From: Armigeres subalbatus
Taxonomy: Eukaryota; Arthropoda; Insecta; Diptera; Culicidae
Direction of reading: 5' to 3'
Assembly (NCBI RefSeq): GCF_024139115.2
Contig: NW_026943407.1
Span: 1 to 64,000 of the forward strand
DNA length: 64,000 nucleotides
Both the position numbers and the translations under genes were made by a program. Shown here one piece after another: positions 22,763 through 34,181 of the stretch. The notes under the pieces are model-generated. The model ran no database searches, was not told the origin of the DNA, and saw only the letters and a program-made list of their open reading frames with translations. Position 1 is the first letter of the stretch; each line of letters begins with the position of its first letter.

Positions 22763-22863
22763 ATCCCTAGTAACATTTTGGTTTTATGCTGGTTTTATAA
22801 CACTCTTGAAGAGCAAATTATGGTCTTCAAGAGCGTTATAAAACTTACAATGTTACTTGGGAT
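22763..22863. mobile_element. Small palindromic MITE, TCCCTAGTAACATT ends
   Basis: The left end ATCCCTAGTAACATTTTGG and the right end complement ATCCCAAGTAACATTGTAAG flank an inverted stem with GGTTTTATAACRCTCTTGAAGA words, about 100 bases in all. A half copy is found in the SINE at 4111-4137. Confidence 0.7.
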
Positions 22864-25570
22864 GACAAACAAATGAATAAAATATGCTGCACAAACACTT
22901 TCCAAAATACGTAAAAAATCAGTCGAGTTAATTTTTTTCATTCTTTATTCATCTTGATGTTGACATTGATCAGTTTTTAATTAGTGTCAGTCCATTATAT
23001 CGAGTCAGTTTTGCCAAATTTCCATGGAAAATTGTTCTGGATTTTCAAGGGGAATGCTTCAGAAATGTATTTTTTTTTTGTAAATTTTACATTGTAAGTT
23101 TTTCTGAATCTTCGTTGGAAACTCTTCTAACTCGGGGAAATTAGAGGACGTCCCATCTGAGCATTTTCTGGATCAAGCAAAAATTCGTGTCCTGACTCTT
23201 GAAATCCGAAAATTTATTGTCGTATGTTTTTTTACTAATGTAACTAAGGGGAACTGTTCTTATTTTCATCTTACTAATTATATCAACACAAAAAAATCCA
23301 GCACCATTTTCGTCGTTTTTATTTGCTGAGTGAGTGCTCACTGCTGAAAAAATACAAAAAAAAAAGAAACCTAACCAAGTTCCCATAAATTGCTCTGTTT
23401 TTTTTATGGGGCGAACATAGAAGCTATGAGATGAAGTCCATGAGTAGTATCTCTATTTGATTTTCGAAATGTGTAGCAGATATGACATAAAATCAGACTG
23501 CTATACGTTTATGAAAAAAATATATTTTGTATCACCAATAATGGATAATGTCCTTTGATCAATATCAGCTCCAAGCATCCACGAAGCAAAATTGACCTGG
23601 CTGGTTGCACCGAAACCCCGCCTGTAAATTTAATAGAAAATAATTTATGATGATTAAAAATAAAACGACATTTTCCAATTACTTAAATTTCAATCCACTC
23701 CCAAATCAGCGTAACGAACATCATCTCCTCCCCAGAAACCACGGCTGGATGGGTGTAATGCAACCAAACGAAACCCTGTTTTAAACACTCTCTTGAGCCA
23801 TCACGAGGCAACGTTATTTTGAAAATTGAGGAAAATTGCTGGAGTCGTGCACCAAAACGTACGCGTTTTTCAGCGTGCTGCCGCAGGTCAGAAATGTTGG
23901 AGGACGGGTATGGAAACGCCTCCCCACCGAGCAACGATTCTGTTCGTGGAAAGTTGACTACGACAGGGGCAGATTTTTACGCACATTTCACTTTAGTTCT
24001 ACTTACCGAGCCCGAGTCCGAGGTGAAACTGAAAAAGGGAGTCCGTCCAGCTCTGATGCCGAATCCATATTTTATCTGAATAACACGACGTCAGCAGCGG
24101 ATGGTTTTTTGGGACTCTGCTAGTCAGGCCGGCCGTTCAGGGCGGTCAGTGGTGACTTTTTTCGCATCCTTTGTTAGTGAAAACACGTGAACAGTGAGAA
24201 CCTGGAAGGAGTGGCAGGACGTCAAAATTTACCAGCCATCTGTCGGTATGAATGGTCATCCGTTTCGGTTAAAACAGAATGGCGCCTAACCACATTGATT
24301 GCCATCTCCGATGCATTCGTCGTTCTGATGATCGATTTTGTTAGGATATTATCGAAGAGTTCATTCAGTGTTGTTCCAATTTCAATCACTATTTAGTGGA
24401 TTTGTATGCATTTTTGTTGTCTATAGTTTCCCAACAGAGTTTTGACTGTGTGTGATTTAAAAATATTCACGATGTTAAACTAAGAAGCTTTCAATATTCC
24501 AAAGTTATAACTACAACTTCACTACAACTTCATTTAGAATCAGCAAATATTATCTTTGACAATTCAAAAACATGATACGAATCCTCTAAGTGGCTAACAA
24601 AATGAAATTAATTACAAAATACAGTATCCTATTTCAAAAGTCTTCGTATCACATCAAAGAATTGAAATAACACAATTACGTGCTCAAACAACATGAGGAA
24701 ATTCTATCCCTCCGTTCTCCCATGTTTCTGCGCAGCAGTTGGTGTCCATAATTCAGCAATAAAACACGAATGGTTAAACATAGCCACTTGCTACATGCAA
24801 CTGCTATCTTCCCTATCTTCCCAGGGCGTAACAATGCTCGTGCAATCCCCGGATCTCCCACACTGTGCTCCTTCGTTGCTTTTCCGCAAACATGGACATC
24901 GATAATGGCCGAATAAATCATCGTAAGCATAATAGAGGATACACACATGCCAACGACCCCACACAATCCAATAAAGCCAATCAATCGACAACGACGTCAA
25001 TAATTTTGCTCGCCTCGTTTCCTTTTCCCATCGGAAGGGTGCTGCAGGCAGGACACTTCACTGTGAATCCTGAGCAAGTCTCTTAAAATGTTTTATTGCA
25101 AACCTCCCCCTGTCTGCACTGCAACTACTTTCACCCGGCTCTAAAGCTGTCATCGATCCTCCTTCAGCGCCTTTCGCTGCGACGCTAAGTCTCTCCTACT
25201 GCCGTACATATGACAGAATGGTCGCGTGTTTGTGCATACTTATACGAAAATATGTACAAAACACTTTAGCACATCGATAAAAACGCATTTTAGTTGAAGT
25301 GCGTTCTTGTCCGGTCATCCCTTTGGGCCACATGATTCAGCCATTTGAAATCCCTCATCCGGCAAGGGTTCTCCAGCAGTGAAAGCGTATCGCCGCGTCC
25401 GCGTTGTCGCACTGCATCCAACCCAGATCGTTATCATCCATCCGATTCGGTAAAGTGCCACCGTCCCACTATGGGAGGGAAGGTGGTCATATATGAAACA
25501 TAATAATAATAAAAAAAATAGGAAAAAGGAAAATCATGCTTTGAAAATACGCGCATAAAAAGCATCAAAT
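22864..25570. other. 2.7 kb without a recognised gene or element
   Basis: No protein family was recognised. The stretch 23690-24170 is CG-richer and contains an initiator-like GGTCAGTGG near 24145, which could be promoter or 5' untranslated DNA. A minus-strand 102-codon frame at 24676-24984 has one hydrophobic segment (FIGLCGVVGMCVSSIMLTMI) but no family match or splice context, so it is not called. Confidence 0.4.
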
Positions 25571-25599
25571 AAAATCTATATATATAAAAACCAATCTAT

Positions 25600-26465
25600 G
25601 TATGTATGTTCGCTAACTACTTCTGAACCACTTGGCCGATTTCAACCAAATTTGGTACACGCATTCTCTATCCTCAGGGACGTTAACGAAGGGGATGGGA
25701 TGGTCATTTGGAAAAGGGGGAGGGGTAGCGGGAGGTGTTTTGTTTAGAAACGAACAATTCTGCGTAACTTTCGACTTCCAGAACCGATTTCAACCAAATT
25801 TTGTTCACATATTCACTATGAGGAGACGGTCATATGGGAGGTTTATTTGGGAAAGGAATGGGTCTGTAGGGAGGGGTATTGTTCAGAAAACGGGCAATCC
25901 AAAGTAAATTATGAACCCTTGGACCGATTTGAACCAAATTTGGTACACACATTCTCTATCCTAAGGAAAAGATAACAAAGGGGGTGGGATGGTCATTGGG
26001 AAAAGGAGAAGGGTTGACCTTGGAAAACGAGCAATTCAGTGTAACTCCCAACCCCTAGGACCGATTTCAACCAAGTGTTGTACACATATTCACTACGAGG
26101 AACCGATCATATGGGAGGGTAATTTGAGAAAGGGGAGAGGGGTCTGGAGGGAGGGGTATTGTTCAGAAAACAGGCAATTCAGTGTAACTTCTGAGCCCCT
26201 GTACTGATTTTAACCGAATTTGGAATACACATACTTTATCTTAAGGAGACGACGATAGGGGTGTTAGGAATGCTCTTTGGAAAAGAGGGAGGGTGTGTGG
26301 GGAAGAGTATTGTTCAGTTATCAATCAACTCAGTGTAACTTCTGTACCCTTGGCTGATTTCAACCAAATTTGGAACACACATTTTCATATTAAAGAGATG
26401 ACGATAGTGGGTTAAGGATGGAAAAGGGAGGGTGTGGGAAGTGGTATTGTTTGAATTATCGATCA
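25600..26465. repeat. Tandem array of about 140-150 bp units with two alternating types
   Basis: The word CCGATTTCAACCAAATTT recurs, with drift, near 25635, 25784, 25922, 26059, 26203 and 26352. Units 1 and 3 share CATTCTCTATCCT; units 2 and 4 share CATATTCACTA and the word GGTCATATGGGAGG. The array thus has a dimeric higher-order period near 285 bases, decaying in units 5-6. TATATATAAAAACC followed by TATGTATGTATG precedes it at 25577-25608. Open frames across it are incidental. Confidence 0.85.
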
Positions 26466-27030
26466 CTCGACCCTTCATTGAAATTCACATAAAGAGTTTG
26501 TCCAGTGAAAAGCAAAATGATAAAACGTGAACTTCCTTCTGTATGGTGAATGTAGATCCCTTCTTTAAAAATCGACGTTTGCCCTTAGAATAAGGATGGG
26601 TGGCTGTTTTTCTTTCTTTTGCAAAAGACGTTTGCCCGGAAGTTAAAGAGGCGATTTTAGATTTGATCCTTTTTCAAAAATCAGTCAATGTTTTCAAATG
26701 AAATCTGGCCTTATTTTATTCAAAATAATGAAGTATCAATAAGAAAAACTCAATTACCCTTGTTGACCATTTGGTTTATTTATTTTCCGATTGTGAATAA
26801 AATTCAAATCAAACTGGCAACTCCGAGCAGGGCCGGGCCATACAGCTAGCTGAAAATAAAATAAAGTTAAAAATTTCTTGTCGTTCACCAAGATGGGCAG
26901 GACTGCATGAGTGATCCTGAACCATGTACGTCCCAGACGGTTCGAAACACTGCTTTCAATTTGCATTTAAAACGTCTTTTGATTGAAACCTTCAAATAAC
27001 AAAAGAGAGATTCTTAATTAAAGGCTTTGG
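26466..27030. other. Unassigned spacer
   Basis: No recognised feature; short repeats of GACGTTTGCCC at about 26573 and 26628. Confidence 0.4.
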
Positions 27031-27039
27031 TGCGTATTC

Positions 27040-27530
27040 TTTTTTTTTTTTTTTATCTATTGTCGCATTTATTTGACAGGCTCAGTGCGTGTATAACACA
27101 ACGGAGCCAGAGACTCTTCATGCCATATTTTACAATCGATATCATCTTATTATCAACAGTTAGTAAGGGAAAGGGTATAGACCAAGATACTCGTGGCAGA
27201 CTCAAGGTTAGATTTGCGTAATTTGCAGGACGGACCAGGTTGGGATTTAGGTTTGAAGGTATTTTTAGCTGCTCATCCGGGTATTTGACGTCAATAACGG
27301 TATTATGGCGTAGCGTCAGGCTCGAAGTTGTGGTTCGTCAGGGAGCATCTTCCGGATGCGCGCCATAGCTTCAGTATTACACAGAACAATAAAGACAAAA
27401 ACAAAAACGAGAAAGAAAAAAGGCCATAGGGAATTAGACTTTATGTCATGACGAGCAAGAAAGAAAGGCATGGAGTGGCCTGCATATAAAACCAGCATCG
27501 CGATCCCCCAAAACACCTCTTTCTTCCCTG
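27040..27530 (-). mobile_element. Antisense LINE 3' end with poly(A) tail
   Basis: On the minus strand the sequence ends in GGCTCCGTTGTGTTATACAC, CACTGAGCCTGTCAAATAAA and a poly(A) run (27040-27054 as T on the + strand). AATAAA lies about 15 bases before the tail. A minus frame at 27316-27516 ends in MARIRKMLPDEPQLRA, which resembles the tail of a mosquito LINE ORF2, but I cannot name the family with certainty. The upstream end is not defined. Confidence 0.6.
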
Positions 27531-28875
27531 TAGGATTTTCGTTTACCTCAACGGGCCTGAAGGGTATCCAATAGTTGCCGTTTCTGGAGGCGTCGTTTTC
27601 TCGAGCAATGTTACCAAACTACGTGATCCGATGTCATCGTAACCGGCTCCACACCCTCCAGCATAGGTTGCTATCAACCAGGTTTATTTCTATAGAGGTG
27701 TGCGTTTAGTGAATAGTGATTGGACAAGTAAGTCTCGACATCTTTATGCGAATGAACAGCCTCCTGGCTTAAGTCCTCACTTCCCTGAAACCAGACGCTT
27801 CTGCGCAGAAACTTTAGAAACTATATAGGAAAAGAGCCACCGTCCAAGTTCATTGTGTGACCAAATCATTTACCCACAATTTTGAAGAGTACTCTGACGG
27901 ACTTAAGGTGGGAAAACTCGTTGTTCAGATTTGGTCTATCATAAACTTCACCTCTCCTGTTGCGCCCACCTTTTGCCTGCGAAGGAGTCCGCTCTTCTCA
28001 TTGCCATAGATTAGGCAATGGATGGGACCTCATACAAAGGTAATGCTTGAGTTTGATCTTTCGATCGGAAATCATTTAATTGCACTCGTTATATAGTTGT
28101 AAGAAAGTAAGATGCGTGCTTAACAGGTTTCTAGATCGACCGGAGTGCCTCGATAGAACTAAGACTATCCGAGGAAGATTGAAATAATGTAATCTACGGG
28201 AAGATCGGAAATTATCCCCTAAAGCAGAAATTAATTGCTGCCAGCTCCAGCAAACATAAACCAGACACGGTTCTTTCTGAAGTTTTCGGAAGGTAGTTGA
28301 ATTTACTGTGCGTATTCTTAAAACATAAATGATGAACAATGTTATTATTCACGCATTTGCTCAAAACGATCTGTAATCCCTTTTTGGAAAAATATTGAAG
28401 GAATTCCCAAACGATGGAAATTTATTTTCCAATTCGTGAATGTATTTGAAATCCAGCCAAATGATGGCTCTTATGATGGCTCAATGCCTTCAAAGTCAGT
28501 TTGAGACGGCACGAATTTTGAGATCCTTCCAATACGTTGGTTTATATTTTAATTTTCCATTGGAAATTGTATGTGCCAATACTGCATTAAGAAGTTTCTG
28601 CATTACGGGTTCTTTTATGCAGAACTTGTGGCTATTATAATCTATACCATCCGCTGATTTGAGGTAAAGGGTGTCTACAATTAAATTGCACTAATTCAAC
28701 ATCAGTCTTCCTTATAATGCCCTAACTAAATTCGCCTTAACTTTTCAAAAGGACCATAAATATGATTTTTTTCAAGAATTTATTTTGTGATATAATGACA
28801 AGTACGGAACAAGTGATATGAAAGCTATTTATGCGATGAAGGAGCCAAATTTCACGGGCATTTAAAATAATTTTT
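27531..28875. other. 1.3 kb without a recognised gene or element
   Basis: Part may belong to the antisense LINE to its left. No motif supports any coding call. Confidence 0.35.
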
Positions 28876-28879
28876 CTTA

Positions 28880-29285
28880 TATTTGCAAAGAATTCCTCGC
28901 GAAAATTCCAAAGAATTTCCGAAATTAAGCAAAAAATTTTTGGGGACTTCCCAGAAAATCTCCAGTGAATATTCCGAAGGGTTTCTCGCGGAAATTTTGT
29001 AGAATTCCCTTTACAAGTTCCAAAGAATATCTTTTGGGCATTCCAAAGACTTTTTCTTGGATATTCCAAAATGCTTCCTTTGTAAATTCCCAAAATAAAT
29101 CCGTTGAAGTACGACATAATTTCCAAAGTTTGCAAAGAAGTTCCTGCCGAATAGTAGAATAGTAGAATCTGCAGTAAAATCCAAGTGGAGATTTTGGAAA
29201 AAAAATCGAAGATTGTTTTGGGAATATTTCGCAGAATTTTCCTGCTCATCACAGAAGAATTTCCTGGTGAAATCTATGATAGTTT
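28880..29285. repeat. Degenerate AATTCC minisatellite-like array 3
   Basis: Units around GAATTTCC, GAATATTCC and AAATTCC at 12-17 base spacing, the same style as arrays 1, 2 and 4. The 171-codon minus frame through it (Phe, Ile, Asn, Lys-rich) is a product of the repeat. Confidence 0.7.
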
Positions 29286-29555
29286 TAAGCCGTAGCTCAG
29301 ACTTTTACTTTAGTGAAATTTATCATTTTTTTAAGGAGAAATACAAGAGATTATTCCGGTAAAGTCTTGAAAAAAAACGGAACATCCTGAAAAAATCAAA
29401 CAAGTGACCTTCGCACGCAGCTACTGTATAAATCGCTTTTAAAAAACATAAAATCAAAAAGTCTACGTAGACTTTCGGTATACCCCCCGTCCCCCTTCGT
29501 AGACTATCGTAGACTTTTTCGAAACCCCTCCCCCCCTCAAGAGTCTACGTGGTTT
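29286..29555. other. AT-rich spacer with GTAGAC palindromic words
   Basis: GTCTACGTAGAC lies at 29461-29472 and GTAGACTATCGTAGAC at 29503-29518, between C-rich stretches. No gene. Confidence 0.4.
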
Positions 29556-29559
29556 ATGG

Positions 29560-29996
29560 ACAGCCCCTACGAAACAATTGGACAATATTCTACGTCGAAT
29601 GAAATTTGTTGCGATTAAATCAGCTAAGAGTAAGTGCCTAAAAAGTGCGTGAGAATTTTTCTTATAAAAAAATATATTTTGGCCATAACTCCGAATCCCA
29701 TAGTCCGATTCCGCCAATTTTCAATACGAAACAATGGGACAAGATTCCGCGTCGAATGCAACTTATTGCGAGAAAATCAGTTAAAGATAAGTGCCTGAAA
29801 AATGAGTGAGGATTTTGTACGTGTTTCTAATGAAAAAAAAATGAATTTTGGCCATAACTTCGAAACCCATAGTCCGATTGGGCCAATTTTCAATACGAAA
29901 CAATTGGGCAAGATTCTACGTCGAATGAAACTTGTTGCAAGAAAATCCGTGCCTGAAAAATGAGTGAGATTATTTTGCGCACACACATACACACAC
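29560..29996 (+). repeat. Composite dispersed repeat, copy A (about 173-bp units plus CA tail)
   Basis: Two units, each carrying GGCCATAACT, CCCATAGTCCGATT, CCAATTTTCAATACGAAACA, CGTCGAATG and AAGTGCCTGAAAAATGAGTG, end in the microsatellite CACACACATACACACAC. The same units are found at 61420-61985 and 63590-63985, and inverted at 62590-62930. Here the usual sequence after the CA tract is replaced by an R1-clade element that starts at 29997. Confidence 0.85.
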
Positions 29997-30269
29997 GGGG
30001 GCAGCAGGGACTTTGTCCAAGGGCTTGACGACCCCTCCCCATGGCCACTGCGAGTTAGACCGGGACCATCGTCCCTAACCCCTAATCCCAAGGCGTCAAG
30101 CGACCCGTGCCGAGGGGATGCATTGCCAGGGGGTGGTGAAATAATAAGCTAGGGCCTTTAACGGAGCCTGTGGGGTACCTGGGCACCCCCCACAGTAATT
30201 GTCCCTTACCGCGTCATGCTGGGCTCTGGCGTGGTGAACCTCTTTTCCCGAGCAACTCGTGGGACCAAA

Positions 30270-31882
30270 ATGGAAAACCAAGTCAATTCTTCAATTAGTG
30301 GTAGTAGTGTAGGCGACAACCCCTTCGCAAGAGGTGGGTTGTTCAGGTCTCCGCCTAGGAGGCCAGAGGCAATAGTCGGCAGCTCAGTGCGCAGCGCCAG
30401 CTTGGGTCACTCAACCTTCCTCTCGGCTAAAAAAACGCCAGTAGGGGTTATTGACGGCCCATGGCTTGTGGAGGCGATGAACCGCAAACGCGATGGGCTT
30501 TCGGCCTTCGAGGTGGCGACGGAACAGCTGGACGCCATCATCGACTTTGCGTCATCGAAGCATAATATCAGCAAGGACCTCAAGAGGAGCTTGCAGAAAC
30601 TTCGAAAGTCGATGCTGGACGCCAAGCTGAAGAGGGCGGTCGGGACGGCCAAGTGTAAACCCGTGAAATCAGTGGAGTCGAGGTCTACCCAGACAGAGGC
30701 CCAAGGATTCGCGAACTCGGGCAAGGTCGAATCGACCGAAGGCGTGCCAGCGAAGACGGTGGTATCAAAGTCTACCCAGACTGAGGCTCAAGTATTTGCG
30801 GGTACGTCGGGGGTGTCTGTTCCAACCGAGCAGACACAAAAACGGGGGAGACAGTCTCCAGGGGATGAGCTCCCTGGGGGCCGCTCCAAAACGCGGAGGG
30901 TTACTACCCCGAACAAGGGTAGTGGGGCTGGGAAGCTGAGCCCCGGCCAGGTACCTCCAAAACCGGGGGAGGAAGGACCTGGAAAGGTCCGTCCACTCAG
31001 GAAAGAAGGTGGTAAGGGGTTACGGCAGGCTGAAAGTTCTCAGCCGCACCAGACCAGGGAAATAGAGGGGGATGACGCCTTCTAGACCCTGGTCAAGAAC
31101 AAGAGGAAACCGAAGACGTCAAGGGCCGAAAAGAAGGCCCAGGCGAATGAGGGTAGCAAGAAGTCTAGGGTAGGCGCCAATCGCTCCAGGGGCGATGCCC
31201 TAGTCATCACGGCGGACGAGGCTAAGTACTCGGACGTTTTGAAGGCGATGAGGAGTGACGTCAAGCTCGGTGAACTCGGCGCCGACGTACGTCGAATAAG
31301 ACGTACCCGGATGGGCGAGATGATCCTCGAGCTGAAGCGGGGCGTCTCGCAAAAGGGCGCCGCCTACAAGAAGTTGGCGGAGGAAGTTCTAGGCGAGAAG
31401 GTCAAGGTGAGGGCATTCACTACGGAGGTGAATCTAAGGGTTAAAGACCAGGACGAGATCACCGAAGTCGAAGAGCTTGTCACGGCACTGCGGCGACAGT
31501 GGTAAGTGGAGACGCCCACCGCAGCCGTTCGGCTACGGAAAGGTGCAGCAGGGACGCAGGTAGCATTGGTTCGGCAATCTGCAGCGGACGCCTCCAAGGT
31601 AGTCAAGTTAGGGAGCGTCAAGGTGGGATGGTCGGTATGCCCTGTGGGCATATACGAGCAACCCGAAGTTTGCTTGGAACCGGGGCACAAGCAATGGGAC
31701 TGCAAAGGCCCTGACAAAAGCAATCTCTGCTGACGCTGCGGATTGAAGGGACATAAGGCACAATGCTGCACGAACCCTCCCAATTGTTTGATTTGTTCCA
31801 GCAAAGCTGTGAACAGCAAGCACCCCATGGGAGGTTCGATGTGCCCGGCGTTTAAGCGTGCTGCAAAATCACAGTGCAGGTA
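30270..31882 (+). pseudogene. R1-clade LINE ORF1 (gag-like), three in-frame stops
   Basis: Single frame from ATG 30270 (context ACCAAAATGG) to a TAA at 31880-31882, broken by TAG 31083, TAA 31503 and TGA 31731 but never frameshifted. The N-terminal half is Lys, Ser and Pro-rich. The second half carries KYSDVLKAMRSDVKLGELGA, RRIRRTRMGEMILELKRG and VKVGWSVCPVGIYEQPEVC, the conserved core of R1/R2-like ORF1. C-terminal zinc knuckles follow: the first lost its CX2C pair through a small deletion (CLEPGHKQWDC), the second is CX2CX4HX4C with the TGA inside, and the third begins CLIC. The protein binds element RNA in the family. An upstream in-frame ATG at 30216 has a weaker context. Confidence 0.8.
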
Positions 31883-31885
31883 ACG

Positions 31886-32210
31886 CAGCTGGCTTGCTCG
31901 GCCTCGCCCGAGTGTTTGGTATGCGCAGGTTTAGAGGAAACGGCGGAACACGTGTTGTTCGTGTGCTCACGTTTTTTCGCAATGCGTGACCACATGCTTG
32001 CCACATGTGGTCTGGACACTACCCCGGACAACCTAGTTCGGAGGATGTGTAAAGATGAAGTTGGCTGGAACGCCGTTTTATCGGGCATCGCCCAAATCGT
32101 CTCGGAGCTATACAGAAGGTGGCGCGTGGACTCAAGGATGGCTAGTTCAGGCGCAAATAAGAGGTGGTCCAAGGGATTGGAGTCGGCTTCATGGGTCATA
32201 CCGGTGGTCA
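31886..32210 (+). pseudogene. R1-clade LINE ORF2 C-terminal fragment
   Basis: The frame from about 31886 gives SPECLVCAGLEETAEHVLFV and C, i.e. the CX2CX7HX4C motif at the C-terminus of R1-group ORF2, then TTPDNLVRRMCKDEVGWNAV and SELYRRWRVDS. Endonuclease and reverse transcriptase are missing: ORF1 joins this tail directly, indicating an internal deletion of about 3 kb in the source copy or after insertion. The open frame continues past the normal end of the protein to 32449, which I regard as untranslated region. Confidence 0.75.
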
Positions 32211-32689
32211 TGCTCAGTAGTCGAACTCGATCCTTTTATCGAACAAGTGGCCGCGCGAAGAACAACATGGTATCGTCGCTTTCGCGGCGTCGGTCAACCG
32301 GGCGGGTTCCGAGCCCGAGGACGGAAAGGGATCCTCGTCAAGGCTGGAGCAGGCGTAGGCATCGCGTCGGCAAGTCCCTCTGTGTGCTGGCGAATAGACC
32401 CTATCGCAGAAAGGTCAATTTGGGGTACACGCGGCATCATCGTTCTTGATACCAGTCGTGCAGAGGGAAGCAGGCGCGAAGTCGACCCTTCCCACCTTCC
32501 GAGGACATAGGGCGTGGTAAGGCCACCTGGAAAGCCGGCAACGCGCTGGCACGATACCATGGTGTTCTCCTAAAAAAGCGAGTTACGATGTTCGGTGCTG
32601 CAAGGATTCTTTCCCTTAAGGGAAGAAGAAAGAAAAAGGGAACAAAAAAGGAATGAAGGAAATAGGAATAAATAAGGATTAATTTCACA

Positions 32690-33000
32690 ATTTTCAATTC
32701 TCACATCTCTCTTCTCACCAGTCACATCCCACTCACTCCTCGGTCCTCAGTTCTCATTTCTCACTTTTAACTTTTCACTTATTACTTCTCACATCTTACT
32801 TCTTACTTATCACTTTCTTCTCCTAACATTTTCACTTCTCACTTTTCACTTTTATTTTTTTATATTTTTATTATTTTTCATTTTTCACTTCCCACTTTTT
32901 TTATCGTTTCATACTCTCCACATTGAATTTCTCATTTCACATTTCTCAATTTTCACTTCTCACTTTTCTCTCTTCTCACTGCTCACTACTCGCTTCTAAC
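32690..33000. repeat. TTCTCACTTTTCACT-type polypyrimidine simple repeat
   Basis: Drifted 8-12 base units of TTCTCACT, TTTCACTT and TCTTACTT over about 300 bases. No gene. Confidence 0.85.
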
Positions 33001-33235
33001 TTCTTTCTAACAAAGGAAAAAAGAAGTGAGTAGAAGGAATAGGGAAGAAAGAAGAACAAATAAGGAAAAATGTAAAGGAAATTTTCAATTCAGTCAAACG
33101 GCTTTCGGCCAAACGGAATTCGATCAAAAGGCCCGAGACCGTGTGTATCATGCATGTGAACCGTTTCGAACAACATCGAATTAGCGAGGTGAAAATGCTT
33201 TGGGAAATAACATCGAATGGGCGAATAGCGAGTAA
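33001..33235. other. Unassigned; two or three 16-bp-family units
   Basis: TCAAACGGCTTTCGGCCAAA and GGAATTCGATCAAAAGG at 33093-33134 are drifted units of the GGCCAAACG family. No gene. Confidence 0.4.
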
Positions 33236-33402
33236 AGGTAGCCTCACACCTCGGGAATTTGGTCCGCGGAATTTTCCCCCATGTGTTTTTGCATATGCGA
33301 TGTTTTCGGGATTTGGGAACGGAAAATCAAAATCCTGGGCCCATTTAAAATGCACGGGGACCAAAATCCGGCGGAAAATTTTCCCGAGGTGTAATGTAGC
33401 CT
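33236..33402. mobile_element. 167-bp PIF/Harbinger-like MITE, TAA target duplication
   Basis: The left end AGGTAGCCTCACACCTCGGG and the complement of the right end AGGCTACATTACACCTCGGG are inverted, and TAA flanks both sides (33233-33235, 33403-33405). A 3-bp TTA/TAA duplication is typical of PIF/Harbinger. Confidence 0.75.
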
Positions 33403-34181
33403 TAAGAGAGGTATCGACCTACGGAGAGAATGCATTATGCTAGATTCAAGGGACTTCGAAGTAAGGGAGTAAGAGAAAATATCGAGTTAGGGAGGGTTCA
33501 CTGAATTTGGTTGGAACATGATCGTCGTCTCTGAGGTTCTCCTCAGCGGTCCAGAAAGTTGGCAGATTGTTCATTATTAGGGGAAAAGACCCAATAGTGG
33601 AGGAACTTAGCAAGTTCAACCACTATTTGTTTGGTTACACCAAGTCACAAACCGGTATGTATACAAATGTGTATACGAAAGCTCATAAATTAAAGTTCAA
33701 GCGAAAAGTGTTTCAATGGTACCAGAATCCATCATTCTTACCTAAAAAGATACCTCCAATTATTGGTGCAGTGTTCCAATAGTTGAGGAATTTTCCAATG
33801 TTTGTTCCTAGAGCTGCGAAACCCATGGTCCTCATATGGGACTCGCAACTATAGGAACACTGCCGCAACTACTGGGGCAAAGCAGAAAAAAAGATAAGGT
33901 ATTTTAGTGATACTTGTTTTCTTTAGGTTCGTGTAATGACAGGTCAACAAATCGATAGACTATGGGTTGCTGCGTTTAATACGTAGATTGTGTAATAACA
34001 ACACTACCGCAACTATAGGAACACCCACGGAAGCAGCATAAAATCCATTGAAGAGCTGTTTTCCAAAACGATTAGAAATCTGCTAAAAGGCTTTCAATAA
34101 TATCATTTGATATCTTTGGTTTATAATGTTTGATGTTGGTCGCTGTTTATTTCATTCCTAAGTTAAAAAAGAATTTTACTT
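33403..34181. other. Unassigned; repeated CAACTATAGGAACAC words
   Basis: CGCAACTATAGGAACACTGC at 33844-33863 and CGCAACTATAGGAACACCCA near 34008, plus CCAATTATTGGTGCAGTG near 33755, suggest drifted small palindromic repeats related to 9267-9420. ATATCGAGTTAGGGAGGG lies near 33479. No gene. Confidence 0.4.

Larger units (their letters stand above)
29997..32660 (+). mobile_element. R1-clade LINE, internally deleted, inserted in a CA microsatellite
   Basis: Starts with GGGGGCAGCAGGGACTTTG directly after ACACATACACACAC, has a GC-rich 5' leader, ORF1, a deletion junction near 31880, the ORF2 C-terminus, and a GC-rich 3' region ending near GGGAAGAAGAAAGAAAAAGG. Its base composition is much more GC-rich than the surroundings, typical of R1 elements. 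Waldo-group R1 elements are known to target ACAY-type microsatellites, which matches the left junction. The right flank is not the continuation of the composite repeat, so the right junction is rearranged or the target was deleted. Confidence 0.75.

Noticed and set aside
24676..25000. Minus-strand 102-codon frame with one hydrophobic segment
   Set aside because: A single hydrophobic stretch without family motif, initiation context or splice signals is not enough for a gene.
25600..26465. CRISPR-like spaced repeats
   Set aside because: Units are contiguous and 140-150 bases long, repeats and spacers are not separable, and the genome is eukaryotic.
28737..29252. 171-codon minus-strand frame
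   Set aside because: Mostly within AATTCC array 3, with no recognisable domain.
29997..32660. R1 insertion in ribosomal DNA
   Set aside because: The left flank is a CA microsatellite of a dispersed repeat, not 28S rDNA, so a microsatellite-targeting R1-clade family fits better.
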